39,678 nt of DNA. It comes from Leptolyngbya sp. PCC 6406. GTDB lineage: Bacteria > Cyanobacteriota > Cyanobacteriia > Phormidesmidales > Phormidesmidaceae. The notes under the pieces are model-generated. The model was not told the origin of the DNA, ran no database searches, and saw only the letters and a program-made list of their open reading frames with translations. Every line of letters starts with the position of its first letter. Positions within the stretch are counted from its first letter, which is position 1. Shown piece by piece: positions 26,443-34,986 of the stretch. The translations under genes were made by a program, and so were the position numbers. The stretch covers positions 5,131,036 through 5,170,713 of the forward strand of contig NZ_KI913949.1 in assembly GCF_000332095.2 (NCBI RefSeq). The letters run 5' to 3'.

Positions 26443-28089
26443 ATGTTTCAGCGCTCTATTCCCTTGCCTGTTTCAACTTCCCTGGCCGGCATGATGCCGG
26501 GATGGGTAGATATTTTGGAGGCGATCGCCGATCCGGTCTTTGTGCAAGACCGATCTCAGCGGTGGGTGTATGCCAATCCAGCTTGTGCCCAACTTCTGAC
26601 CCGGTCTCCCGAATCCCTGGAGGGGGTGACCCATGGGGATGTATTTGGAGCCAGTAATCACAAGGATTTACTGCGGACAGAGGCGCAGGTCTGGGCCACG
26701 GGCAAGACCCTAGAGCAAGAAATCACGCTTCAGGATAGCCAGGGCCACCCCCTCACTCTTTCAGTCAAGGTTTCCCGATTAGAGCAGGGAGAACAGGGGA
26801 CATTTTTGGTCGCTATTCTGCGAGATATCACTCACCGTACCCGCCAATTGGTGCAGGCCCTAGAGTTTGAGGCCACTTTGAAGCGGATCACCGATCGGGT
26901 GCGAGACAGTCTGGATGAAACCCAAATTCTACAAACAGCGGTGGAGGAATTGACGGGAGCCCTGGAGGCAAAGGGGTCGAATACGGCTCTCTATGACTTG
27001 GAGCAGGGGACTTCTACTATCTACTACGAGTACAACGCTTCCCTGCCCTCCTATCAAGGACGGGTGGCCCAGATGGAGGCGTTCCCGGAGGTCTATCACC
27101 AATTGCTGGCGGGGCAGTACTTTCAGTTCTGCTCGCGGGAGCCCAACCCGGTGCGGGGCCATGTCTCGATGCTGGCCTGCCCGATTTTGGACGATCGCGG
27201 TGTACTGGGAGACCTGTGGCTGATCAATGGCAGCGAGTATGGCTTCAATGATCAGGAAATTCGCTTGGTGCAGCAGGTGGCGAATCAATGTGCGATCGCA
27301 ATTCGTCAGGCCCGCCTGTATCAAGCAGCCCAGTCTCAGGTGAAGGAACTGGAGCGGCTGAACCAGCTCAAGGACGACTTCCTCAGCACTGTCTCCCATG
27401 AACTGCGGACCCCCGTCACCAGTATGCGGGTGGCGCTGCAATTGCTGGGGGTAACCCTGAGTCAAGAGTTTGACCTAGCGGCGGAGTTGAAAAAGCCCAA
27501 GACCAGTCAAAACCGCATGACCCGCTACTATCAGGTGCTCAAGGAGGAGTGTGAGCGGGAAATCAGCCTGATCAACGATCTGCTGGATCTCCAACGCATC
27601 GATGGGGGCAACCATCCCATCTATCCCCAGCGCATTGATGTCACCACCTGGCTACCGGGACTCATCAACAGTTTTCAGGAACGCGCCCAAAGCCGTCAGC
27701 AGATGCTCCAATACACAGTGGCGGCGGACGTGCCCCTGTTGATCAGCGATCAGCCCAGCCTGGAGCGGGTGTTTGCGGAGTTGCTGAACAATGCCTGCAA
27801 GTACACGCCACCAGGGGCCACTATCCACCTCTCGGTATCTGCGATCGCGGGAGACCAAATCTGCTTTCAGGTGGTGAATAGCGGGGTAGAGATTCCCGCG
27901 ACGGAACTCCCCCGGATTTTTGACAAGTTTTATCGGGTACCCAGTGCGGACCCCTGGAAGCAGGGGGGCACGGGATTGGGGCTAGCCCTGGTACAAAAGC
28001 TGTTGTGGCATCTGGGGGGCGAAGTGTCTGCCACCAGCGGCGATCAGCACACTTGCTTTACGGTGACTCTGCCGGTACAGATGTCCTGA
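26443..28089 (+). CDS. Hybrid PAS-GAF sensor histidine kinase
   Basis: A soluble 548-residue two-component kinase. A PAS domain lies at about 18-130 (ILEAIADPVFVQDRSQRWVYANPA) and a GAF domain at about 145-295. The dimerisation/phosphoacceptor domain has H319 (FLSTVSHELRTP), and the ATPase domain carries the N box (ELLNNACKYTPPG) and the GTGLGLAL motif. The G1 box, usually DxGxG, reads NSGVE, so its aspartate is replaced by asparagine. No membrane segments are present, so it senses a cytosolic signal. No response regulator gene is adjacent; it is an orphan kinase. Confidence 0.93.
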   Translation: MFQRSIPLPVSTSLAGMMPGWVDILEAIADPVFVQDRSQRWVYANPACAQLLTRSPESLEGVTHGDVFGASNHKDLLRTEAQVWATGKTLEQEITLQDSQGHPLTLSVKVSRLEQGEQGTFLVAILRDITHRTRQLVQALEFEATLKRITDRVRDSLDETQILQTAVEELTGALEAKGSNTALYDLEQGTSTIYYEYNASLPSYQGRVAQMEAFPEVYHQLLAGQYFQFCSREPNPVRGHVSMLACPILDDRGVLGDLWLINGSEYGFNDQEIRLVQQVANQCAIAIRQARLYQAAQSQVKELERLNQLKDDFLSTVSHELRTPVTSMRVALQLLGVTLSQEFDLAAELKKPKTSQNRMTRYYQVLKEECEREISLINDLLDLQRIDGGNHPIYPQRIDVTTWLPGLINSFQERAQSRQQMLQYTVAADVPLLISDQPSLERVFAELLNNACKYTPPGATIHLSVSAIAGDQICFQVVNSGVEIPATELPRIFDKFYRVPSADPWKQGGTGLGLALVQKLLWHLGGEVSATSGDQHTCFTVTLPVQMS

Positions 28090-28111
28090 AATTTTCTTTG
28101 TTGAAATGCGT

Positions 28112-28288
28112 TTATGGGCTAACTGCCAGCGTTACAACACCAAATGCCAAAATCACCGTGCCGGCGACCCTATTTAACCACTCCATGGTTGTGGGCGTAA
28201 TCCGAGCCCGGAAAAGATTAATAGTCATACTGAGTAGGCACCACCATAGCGCCGAACCCAGGAAAACGCCCAGGACAAGCACTCCAAA
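28112..28288 (-). pseudogene. 3' remnant of a LysE/RhtB-type amino-acid exporter gene
   Basis: The last 58 codons read like the C-terminal end of a LysE-family translocator. There is FLGSALWWCLLS, then a short basic stretch, then a last helix LNRVAGTVILAFGVVTL before a TAA stop. Normal members have about 205 residues and five or six helices; everything before this point is missing and is replaced by GT-rich and hairpin repeat DNA. It is therefore a truncated, probably dead gene. A regulator remnant lies just upstream on the same strand. Confidence 0.7.
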
Positions 28289-28548
28289 TGTAGCGGGGAG
28301 TGGGGGTGTTGGGGTGTTGGGGTGGATGGGTAGGGGCGCGGTTTCCGCGCCCAATGCAGGGAGTGGCAGATGAAAGGAATTTTGAGTTTTGAATTAAATA
28401 TTCCGTAGGGGCAATCCCTTGCTTGCCCTGTTCGCGCAGCGGCTCCGGAGGAGCAACAGAGCCGTTGGCGGAGCCGAAGGGTGGTTGCCCTTGTTGCCGG
28501 GTGACCCGTGATGGGGAGTGGGGGAGTGGGGGAGTTTTTGCCTTGGAT
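28289..28548. repeat. Repeat-rich DNA between two gene remnants
   Basis: Contains GT-rich tandem blocks (GGGTGTTGGGGTGTTGGGG), a perfect hairpin GGGCGCGG-TTT-CCGCGCCC (28334-28352), and a GGCTCCGGAGGAGC-type palindromic cluster near 28440. Such dispersed repeats are typical of cyanobacterial spacers and probably took part in removing the missing gene parts. Confidence 0.6.
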
Positions 28549-28713
28549 TTACACCGGAAGGGCGATGGTTTCTTTAATGCTGGAGAGGACGATAGTGGTG
28601 CGGGTGCGGTGGACGCCAGGGATTTGTTTAAGGCCGTGGGTAATTAGGGCTTCTAATCCTCGGGTGCCTTGGCAGCGGACTTTGAGCAGGTAGTCGTCGC
28701 TTCTCTGGGTACA
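28549..28713 (-). pseudogene. 3' remnant of an Lrp/AsnC-type regulator gene
   Basis: About 54 codons correspond to the C-terminal ligand-binding (RAM) domain of Lrp/AsnC regulators: DDYLLKVRC, then a helix with LKQIPGVHRTRTTIVLSS, then KETIALPV and a TAA stop. The DNA-binding domain and first half of the RAM domain are absent, and the sequence before residue C (28713) no longer resembles the family. A normal protein has about 150 residues. It lies upstream of the exporter remnant on the same strand, in the order expected for an lrp-lysE pair. Confidence 0.75.
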
Positions 28714-28775
28714 CTGTGCCCAGAGAGCCCCTATAGCACCATCGTTGGGGGCGGCAGCGGAGGGTAAAACGTGAG

Positions 28776-29855
28776 ATGAGTGCAATTGTCTATGGCCCTT
28801 ACCACGGCAAACGCCTGAGGGGTAGAACCGTGGCCCAGCTCTATGCCGAGGGCCAGCGCAATTTTGGTGGGGCGATTTTGCGGGGGGCCAACCTGCAAGG
28901 GCAAACGCTATCGCGGGCTGATTTTAGCGGGACCGATATTCGCGGCGCTAACTTTGAGCGGGCGATACTGCACAAAGCAGATTTCAGCCACACTAAGGGC
29001 GGTTTGCCACAGATCTGGGGAGGGCTAAAGCTGATCTTGGCCCTGGTGCTGACAGCAGCGATTGGGTTCATCACCACCGAGATCACGATTTCCATAGCTG
29101 GGGTCACCCTGGGCCAGTATGATCCCCAAACGGTGCTTGGGGTAATCGTCCTGGGCCTAGTTGTCATCATTCCTGTGGTGCTGATTTTAGCAGCGAATCT
29201 TTTGGTGCGTTTGGCTCTGTGGGTTGCGGGCGATAATGCTGGCAACCTGCTGATGGCAGCGGCTATCTCGTTCCCCATCGCCGTATTGATGGCGTTGATG
29301 CTGCTAGAGAATCGTTCAACGGCAATCTCGGTGATGGATGCCATTGGGAGCATAGACCGGGCGCTGGTCATATTTTTTATGGTTTGGCTGGTTGGCGCTG
29401 CGGCCATGGGCGTGGCTGATCCAAACGACAACGTCGCCGAGTTTGGCGATTGGCTTGGTAGCCTCTTGGTGATCTTGACTGGCCTAGGCGGCGTAATTCT
29501 GGGAGCAGAAGATTCGTTTCAGCTCTCCAAAGATAGAGTCGTTCCCCTTGAGATCGTGATGACGGTGACTGGGATCATGTTGGGCGTCATCCTATTTCTT
29601 TGCATCTATACCTATCGTTGGCTGGGCACAAGCACTCAACGGCCCAGCCAACTCCGAGACTGGGGTCTCAGGCTCACAACCCTGGGTGGCACCAGCTTTA
29701 GCGGGGCCGATTTGACTGGAGCCACCTTTGCCGGGGCCAGCCTCAAGCACACCCGGTTTATCTCGGCTCGGCAACCCACAATCTTAACCAATGTTTGCTG
29801 GCAAGATGTCAAGCATCGAGGTCGGGCCTGGTTTGCCCACTCCGACCAACCCTAG
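28776..29855 (+). CDS. Pentapeptide-repeat protein with central membrane domain
   Basis: The 359-residue protein starts with a pentapeptide block (about 28-72; GANLQGQTLSRADFSGTDIRGANF). It continues with about six hydrophobic helices (about 82-280) and returns to pentapeptides at about 300-335 (FSGADLTGATFAGASL). Family members I know of are usually longer at the C-terminus, and this one stops shortly after the second block (NVCWQDVKHRGRAW), so it may be truncated. The ATG has GGAGGG about 11 bases upstream. It begins close to, and opposite, the Lrp-type remnant. Function is unknown. Confidence 0.82.
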   Translation: MSAIVYGPYHGKRLRGRTVAQLYAEGQRNFGGAILRGANLQGQTLSRADFSGTDIRGANFERAILHKADFSHTKGGLPQIWGGLKLILALVLTAAIGFITTEITISIAGVTLGQYDPQTVLGVIVLGLVVIIPVVLILAANLLVRLALWVAGDNAGNLLMAAAISFPIAVLMALMLLENRSTAISVMDAIGSIDRALVIFFMVWLVGAAAMGVADPNDNVAEFGDWLGSLLVILTGLGGVILGAEDSFQLSKDRVVPLEIVMTVTGIMLGVILFLCIYTYRWLGTSTQRPSQLRDWGLRLTTLGGTSFSGADLTGATFAGASLKHTRFISARQPTILTNVCWQDVKHRGRAWFAHSDQP

Positions 29856-29901
29856 GCCCGACAACAGTCGGCTGGCCGCTAGACCGCCACCTCGGGATGA
29901 A

Positions 29902-30018
29902 TCAGTTCTGTTTCAAGTCAAACAACCCCCGCTCACTGGTCAACAGATCCTCGGTCATCCCCAGATGGTTCCCCAGGTGGTGGCCCGTCAGTATAAACCA
30001 AGCGCGCCCCTTTAACAT
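29902..30018 (-). other. Possible small or frameshifted reading frame after the TPR gene
   Basis: The TPR gene's stop overlaps an ATG (ATGA at 30025-30028), the usual sign of translational coupling. That frame begins MTKYVKGAR but ends after 31 residues. A shifted frame from ATG 30018 gives 38 residues (RAWFILTGHHLGNHLG, then a helix-like TEDLLTSERGLFDLK) that look more protein-like. A one-base shift near 30005-30015 would join them. I do not recognise the product; this may be a broken small gene or chance. Confidence 0.3.
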
Positions 30019-30024
30019 ATTTGG

Positions 30025-31659
30025 TCATACCGCCATCTCCTGTACCTGTTGTTCTGCCCGCTGAGCTGATTGATACAGGCTTTCTACTTCTGCTACCCGA
30101 TTAACTTTGCCCAGTTGCTCATAGAGGTCACGGGCCTGGGCCAGTGCAGCCATCCCTTTTTTGAAATACCCCTGGGAGGCCAAAACACTGCCCAGGCCAT
30201 GGTAGCTTTTGGCTATGCCGGGGGAGTCGTTGACATGTTGATAGAGCCGCAGAGCATCGCGGTAATAGAGGCGGGCATTGTCCCAGTCGGCAAGGGCTTC
30301 GTGGGCCACGGCGGTTTGATATAGGGCATTGGCATGGGCGAGAGGATCATCGCCTTGCCGCAGTAGGCGCACACTGTTGAGCAGGATCTGCAATCCCTCT
30401 TGCCATTCCCCCTGTCGCACGAGGCGACTCCCCACAATCGACTGGGTAGCCGGTAGGGCTTGCCAGATTTTGGCGCGATCATAGTGCTCTGGACTGATGG
30501 CCTCTAGGGCGGCGGTATAGGCTTGTAATGCCTGCTCAAGATCGGTGGGGTCTTGACGATGCTCAAAACGGCGCGACAGGGCATTGCCTAGGCGGTAGTG
30601 GCTGTCAATGCCATCGGGGCTGCCGGGGACAGCAACCTCTAGGGCTGCGTGCAGTAACCGAATCGCCTCATCCAAGTCTTGGGAATTCTCCGTTAGTGCC
30701 GCCCGCTTCATCAACGTTTCCGCCAAATTCCCTTGGTTTTCAGCCCACTTTAGGGGTAAGGCATCTTGGGTAAAGATTTCAGCCGCTTGTTGATAAAGGT
30801 TGACCGCCACGGCCAGGTTTTTGGCTGGATCACCTTCTATGCGATCGCGATAAGCAAGACCCAAATTATTCTGTATCCGTGCCCAGTCTTCTGGAAATGC
30901 CTCACGGGTATGAACCTGAAGGGCAAGTTCATAGGCCCTAATAACCTGCTCTAGGTTCTCAGCGCGATTGCCCCGGATGCGATCGCCATAAGCATTACCC
31001 AGATTATTTTGTATCGCTGCCCATTTTTCTGGGAATGCCTCACGGGTACGAACCTGAAGGGCAAGTTCATAGGCTGCAATGGCCTGCTCTAGGTTCTCAG
31101 CCCGATCGCCTCGGATGCGATCGAAATAAGTACCGCCCAGATTATTTTGTATCTCTGCCCAGTCTTCTGGAAATGCCTTATGGGTGAAAACCTGAAGGGC
31201 AAGTTCATAGGCTGCAATGGCCTGCTCTAGGTTCTCAGCCCGATCACCCCGAATGCGATTGCTATAAGCAACGCCGAGATTATTGTGGATCCCTGCCCAT
31301 TCTTGGGGATGAGACTCACGCGGCAGCGCCTTGAGGGCAGTGTGAGTGGCGGCAAGACTCAACTCCAGGTTAAGGGCGCGATCTCCTGAAGGAAATTCGG
31401 TAATGAAAGCCCCAAAACTCATCAGGAGGTAGGCTACATTTTCGCGATCTTGCAACAGCGGATCTGGGGCTAATTTTGACAAGAGGTGAGGCAGAGCAGC
31501 TAGGAGAGATTCATCTAAATGGTCGAGATGCTTGTTGAAAAATTGATGGATTTTGTGCTCATCCCCTTTGACCTTGACTAGGCACCGCCTAAAGGCCCCC
31601 ATGAACTTGGTGGCATTGCGAGTAGGGATTGCTGTTGATGTGCCAAAACCTTTTGCCAT
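30025..31659 (-). CDS. Tetratricopeptide-repeat protein (possibly 5'-frameshifted)
   Basis: The 544-residue frame holds four near-identical 46-residue TPR units at about 123-305 (NNLG-AY-DRIRGDRAENLEQAIAAYELALQV-TREAFPEDWA). Three or more less regular TPRs follow to the end. Such arrays mediate protein-protein contact and in cyanobacteria are often attached to a CHAT protease domain, which is absent here. The ATG at 31659 has no ribosome-binding site. An overlapping frame upstream (31760 down to about 31625) reads like the missing N-terminus (NEQLQQLLQKWQDVK then QWQKVLAHQQQSLLA). A frameshift near 31620 probably separates them, so the gene may be a pseudogene in its 5' part. Confidence 0.8.
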   Translation of the reverse strand: MAKGFGTSTAIPTRNATKFMGAFRRCLVKVKGDEHKIHQFFNKHLDHLDESLLAALPHLLSKLAPDPLLQDRENVAYLLMSFGAFITEFPSGDRALNLELSLAATHTALKALPRESHPQEWAGIHNNLGVAYSNRIRGDRAENLEQAIAAYELALQVFTHKAFPEDWAEIQNNLGGTYFDRIRGDRAENLEQAIAAYELALQVRTREAFPEKWAAIQNNLGNAYGDRIRGNRAENLEQVIRAYELALQVHTREAFPEDWARIQNNLGLAYRDRIEGDPAKNLAVAVNLYQQAAEIFTQDALPLKWAENQGNLAETLMKRAALTENSQDLDEAIRLLHAALEVAVPGSPDGIDSHYRLGNALSRRFEHRQDPTDLEQALQAYTAALEAISPEHYDRAKIWQALPATQSIVGSRLVRQGEWQEGLQILLNSVRLLRQGDDPLAHANALYQTAVAHEALADWDNARLYYRDALRLYQHVNDSPGIAKSYHGLGSVLASQGYFKKGMAALAQARDLYEQLGKVNRVAEVESLYQSAQRAEQQVQEMAV

Positions 31660-31926
31660 TGGGGAGTGCGATCATTTGTCTTGACATCCTGCCACTTTTG
31701 GAGGAGTTGTTGCAACTGCTCGTTCCCTGCCCCTTCAGCACTGGGAATAGCCGATAAACTTTACTAGCAGCGACTTTCTGAGCGTAACCTTAGCCTAACG
31801 GCGTTCAAGCAAGGCGTTGGCGAAGCCACTCCCAGGGAGTTAGCCTGCCCAGAGGGCTTAGGGATCTGCGCTAAGCCCTTTCTCCCTAATTCTGGATACA
31901 TCCCCAACCAGTTAGCCATTCTCCCC
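31660..31926. other. Divergent spacer containing the out-of-frame N-terminal remnant of the TPR gene
   Basis: About 270 bp between the TPR gene and the amine oxidase gene. Bases up to 31760 (minus strand) stay open in a frame that looks like a continuation of the TPR protein but has no start codon after the TAA at 31761-31763. The rest must carry the amine oxidase promoter. No RNA gene is seen. Confidence 0.45.
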
Positions 31927-33333
31927 ATGACCGTTCTACGCCGAAGAAGATTTCTAAAACAAACGGGTCTAGCCACCATCGCCTTTTGGTCAGTACTGGC
32001 GTGTTCGAGGCAGCGGGGTACAGGCTCTAGACCTCAATTTCACACGGCTACTACTGCCGGGGGAAAAGCCGATGTCATTGTGGTGGGGGCAGGAATTGCC
32101 GGGTTAGGGGCCGCTCGCCAGCTCCAGGATGCGGGGGTTGAGGTTTTGGTGTTGGAAGGGCGCGATCGCATTGGGGGCAGAATTTGGACGGATCGAAGTT
32201 TGGGGGTGCCTATGGATATGGGCGCATCTTGGCTCCATGGTCCTGCTGGCAACAATCCCATCACCGCCCTGGCCAATGCTGCTGGAGCCCCGCGTTTTGT
32301 CACCAATGATGACAGTGTGATCGTCTATAACACTGATGGCCAGCCTATTAGTGATAGCGCTTTGATAGCTAGTGAGCGCCAATATGAGCAACTGCTAACC
32401 CGGATTGCGGACTACAGTGATCAACAAGAATGGGATTTGAGTCTCAGAGCTGCGCTAGAACGGGTGGCTCCCACAGCGTTGGCGGATCCCCTCCTGCGTT
32501 ATCACCTAACCACATTTTTAGAATTTGATGCGGGTGGTCCCCTCGATCAACTTTCCGCTTGGTACTGGAACCAGGATCAAGCCTTTCCGGGGGCTGATGT
32601 GTTATTTCCGGATGGATACGATGCCGTGGTTGAGCATCTAGCCCAGGACTTACCCCTTTATCTTCAGCAAGGGGTAGAGGCGATCGCCTACGATCAAAAC
32701 GGTGTCACCATTACCACCCAGCAAGGAGAGTTCACCGCAAAGGCCGCAGTGATTACCTTGCCTTTGGGGGTTTTGCAGGCGGGAACCGTAGCCTTTGAAC
32801 CCAGTTTGCCCCCAAGGCTACGGGGAGCCGTTGACCGTCTCAAGATGGGCATGGTCAATAAAGTCGCCTTGACCTTTCCGACCGTCTTTTGGGATGAAAC
32901 CTTACAGTATTTTGGCTATACCGATCCGGAAATAGGTCGGTATAGCTATTTTTTAAATGCCCGCACCTTTAGCCCTGCCCCAGCCTTAATCACCTTCGGG
33001 TTAGGCAATTATGGTCTCACCATGGAAAGGCAACGGGATGGGGAAATTGTTGCTGATATTCAGCGCACCTTAACCCGTATCTTTGGCAGCACGGTACCAG
33101 AACCCGATCAGGTTTTGGTTTCCCGCTGGACGGCAGATCCCTGGGCACGGGGAGCTTATTCCTATGCAGCGGTGGGCTCAACCCCTGCGGATTTCGATAG
33201 GTTAGGGGGGAGCGTGGCGGATGTTTTATTTTTTGCCGGGGAACATACTATCGCTGCCTATCGGGGTACGGTTCACGGTGCTTATCTTTCAGGGCTCCGC
33301 GCAGCCACGAACCTGTTAGCAGCCTGGACTTAA
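31927..33333 (+). CDS. Tat-exported flavin-containing amine oxidase
   Basis: The 468-residue protein belongs to the FAD-dependent monoamine/polyamine oxidase family. The dinucleotide motif VVGAGIAGLGAARQL is near 52-66, followed by VLEGRDRIGGRIWTD. The C-terminal FAD motif (FFAGEHT then GTVHGAYLSGLRAA) is intact. The N-terminus RRRRFLKQTG with a hydrophobic stretch is a twin-arginine signal; VLAC at about 23-26 looks like a lipobox, so it may be a Tat-exported lipoprotein. It would oxidise an amine to an aldehyde, H2O2 and an amine or ammonia outside the cytosol; the substrate is not predictable. No clear ribosome-binding site precedes the ATG. Confidence 0.92.
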   Translation: MTVLRRRRFLKQTGLATIAFWSVLACSRQRGTGSRPQFHTATTAGGKADVIVVGAGIAGLGAARQLQDAGVEVLVLEGRDRIGGRIWTDRSLGVPMDMGASWLHGPAGNNPITALANAAGAPRFVTNDDSVIVYNTDGQPISDSALIASERQYEQLLTRIADYSDQQEWDLSLRAALERVAPTALADPLLRYHLTTFLEFDAGGPLDQLSAWYWNQDQAFPGADVLFPDGYDAVVEHLAQDLPLYLQQGVEAIAYDQNGVTITTQQGEFTAKAAVITLPLGVLQAGTVAFEPSLPPRLRGAVDRLKMGMVNKVALTFPTVFWDETLQYFGYTDPEIGRYSYFLNARTFSPAPALITFGLGNYGLTMERQRDGEIVADIQRTLTRIFGSTVPEPDQVLVSRWTADPWARGAYSYAAVGSTPADFDRLGGSVADVLFFAGEHTIAAYRGTVHGAYLSGLRAATNLLAAWT

Positions 33334-34007
33334 TCTACGTGCGCTCAATGCTGTAGTCGGGGGTACACCCCCTCAGGTCGCTGAATTCTGGTCTTCACCT
33401 TAAGATTGTCGGCTGGAGATCAAAATTCTCACTATTCTTCACAAAAAAGTTGGCACTGGGGAAAATGCCCTGGAAATGGAGGGGCATGATTGCGATAACG
33501 GGGCTCTGGAACCCCGCTGTGGTTTCACAAGGGTTCCAGGAATCCACCGACTCCATCCACCGCTGCCCCAGACGGAGCCCAGATAGAGCCCAGATGGAGC
33601 CCAGACAACATCCTGTGAGACGGAATCCTAAACCGGGTCAGAAGGACGGGCCAGAGTCAACTGGTTTTTTGTCTTTTGTTCTGAATTACTGAATTAAAGA
33701 TCATAAAATAGGCTTTAGTCACGCTGAAGACCTTGAGATTGATTTTGAGCCCTTGAGTATCCCCTTTGGATTCCTCAGGCCTCCTGGGGTTGTATTAGTC
33801 TCCTCCTCGTTTTGGCACCCCCTTTCTTTCCAGCGGTGCGATCGCCATAATCCAAATCAAGCCGAAAACCTCCGCTGCCCTCGGCAGCATTGACCCTTCT
33901 ACGAGGAGACCCAGCCAAATCCCTGATGAACCGGATCCCTGATGAACCGGAAATCTCCGGTTCATCAGCTCCACACCCCACTCAGCACCCCTAGGAGACT
34001 CTCCCCT
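33334..34007 (+). promoter_or_regulatory. Long region upstream of chlL with repeats and a leader hairpin
   Basis: About 670 bp with no credible gene. It contains a 9-bp hairpin (CTGGAACCC 33506-33514 with GGGTTCCAG 33531-33539) and three tandem 11-bp units CAGAYRGAGCC (33569-33601). The strong leader hairpin at 33939-33968 lies next to the chlL ribosome-binding site AGGAGA (33993-33998). The chlL promoter must be in here, but no convincing -10/-35 pair is visible. Confidence 0.55.
33919..33968 (+). promoter_or_regulatory. Tandem 16-mer plus 13-bp hairpin in the chlL leader
   Basis: ATCCCTGATGAACCGG occurs twice in tandem (33919-33934, 33935-33950). The second copy forms a perfect 13-bp stem with TCCGGTTCATCAG (33956-33968) around loop AATC. 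The first copy could pair with the same 3' arm instead, giving two alternative structures 25-40 bases before the ribosome-binding site. A role in post-transcriptional control of chlL is inferred, not known. Confidence 0.6.
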
Positions 34008-34871
34008 GTGAAATTTTCTGTCTACGGCAAAGGTGGCATTGGTAAGTCCACCACCAGTTGCAACATCTCCGTCGCCCTCGCCAAACGCGGTAAGAAAGTG
34101 CTGCAAATTGGTTGCGACCCGAAGCACGACAGCACCTTTACCCTGACGGGCTTCCTGATTCCCACCATCATTGACACCCTGCAAGAGAAAGACTTCCACT
34201 ACGAAGACATCTGGCCCGAGGACGTGATCTACAAGGGTTACGCTGGCGTGGACTGTGTGGAAGCCGGTGGACCGCCAGCGGGCGCAGGCTGCGGCGGTTA
34301 CGTCGTGGGGGAAACGGTGAAACTGCTGAAGGAACTCAACGCCTTCGACGAATACGACATCATTCTCTTTGACGTATTGGGTGACGTGGTCTGTGGTGGC
34401 TTTGCTGCACCGCTGAACTATTCCGACTACTGCGTGATTGTCACGGACAACGGCTTTGATGCCCTCTTCGCCGCCAATCGCATTGCCGCCTCCGTGCGGG
34501 AAAAAGCCCGCACCCATCCCCTGCGTCTGGCGGGACTGATCGGCAACCGCACCTCTAAGCGCGACCTGATCGACAAGTATGTGGAGCATGTGCCCATGCC
34601 CGTGCTGGAGATCTTGCCGCTGATTGAGGACATCCGCATTTCCCGCGTCAAGGGGAAGACGGTGTTTGAAATGGCGGAGACCGATCCCTCCCTCACGTCG
34701 GTGTGCCAGTACTACCTGAACATTGCTGATCAGATTCTGGCCCGCCCCGAGGGTGTGGTGCCCCAGGACGCCCAGGATCGGGATCTGTTCGCCCTGCTGT
34801 CGGACTTCTATCTGAATCCGCCCGATGCTCCCCAGCAGAAGGTCGAAGAACCGGACCTGATGATGGTGTGA
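34008..34871 (+). CDS. chlL: Light-independent protochlorophyllide reductase, iron-sulfur ATP-binding protein
   Basis: ChlL is the NifH-like reductase that passes electrons, with ATP hydrolysis, to the ChlN-ChlB catalytic component. That component reduces ring D of protochlorophyllide without light. The 287-residue protein has the P-loop GKGGIGKST (7-15) and the two cysteines that hold the shared 4Fe-4S cluster, C95 (AGAGCGGY) and C129 (VVCGGF). The start is GTG at 34008 (GTG AAA TTT), supported by AGGAGA 9 bases upstream and by family alignment; a longer frame from 33942 is not used. DUF5331 and chlN follow in the same direction. Confidence 0.98.
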   Translation: MKFSVYGKGGIGKSTTSCNISVALAKRGKKVLQIGCDPKHDSTFTLTGFLIPTIIDTLQEKDFHYEDIWPEDVIYKGYAGVDCVEAGGPPAGAGCGGYVVGETVKLLKELNAFDEYDIILFDVLGDVVCGGFAAPLNYSDYCVIVTDNGFDALFAANRIAASVREKARTHPLRLAGLIGNRTSKRDLIDKYVEHVPMPVLEILPLIEDIRISRVKGKTVFEMAETDPSLTSVCQYYLNIADQILARPEGVVPQDAQDRDLFALLSDFYLNPPDAPQQKVEEPDLMMV

Positions 34872-34924
34872 TGCCCTGGGAACCGCCCCTGTCTGAGACC
34901 GGCGTAACGTTGCTGCGATATCCT

Positions 34925-34955
34925 CTCATTTTGGATAGATTTCTTCTATCATGAG
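34925..34955 (+). repeat. Hairpin between chlL and the DUF5331 gene
   Basis: CTCAT and GATAGA pair with TCTATC and ATGAG (11 bp in two blocks with a TTTG bulge). It may adjust relative expression of the genes in the chlL-chlN cluster; no U-run follows. Confidence 0.45.
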
Positions 34956-34986
34956 GCGTTTACAAGCAACGGATTGAGGCAGAGCG

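Noticed and set aside
29791-30015. Plus-strand reading frame after the pentapeptide/membrane gene
   Set aside because: Pro/Arg-rich, no ribosome-binding site, and lies opposite the candidate small frame coupled to the TPR gene; no family resemblance.
33450-33692. 80-codon reading frame upstream of chlL
   Set aside because: Contains the 11-bp tandem repeats and hairpin arms, has no ribosome-binding site and no protein-like pattern.
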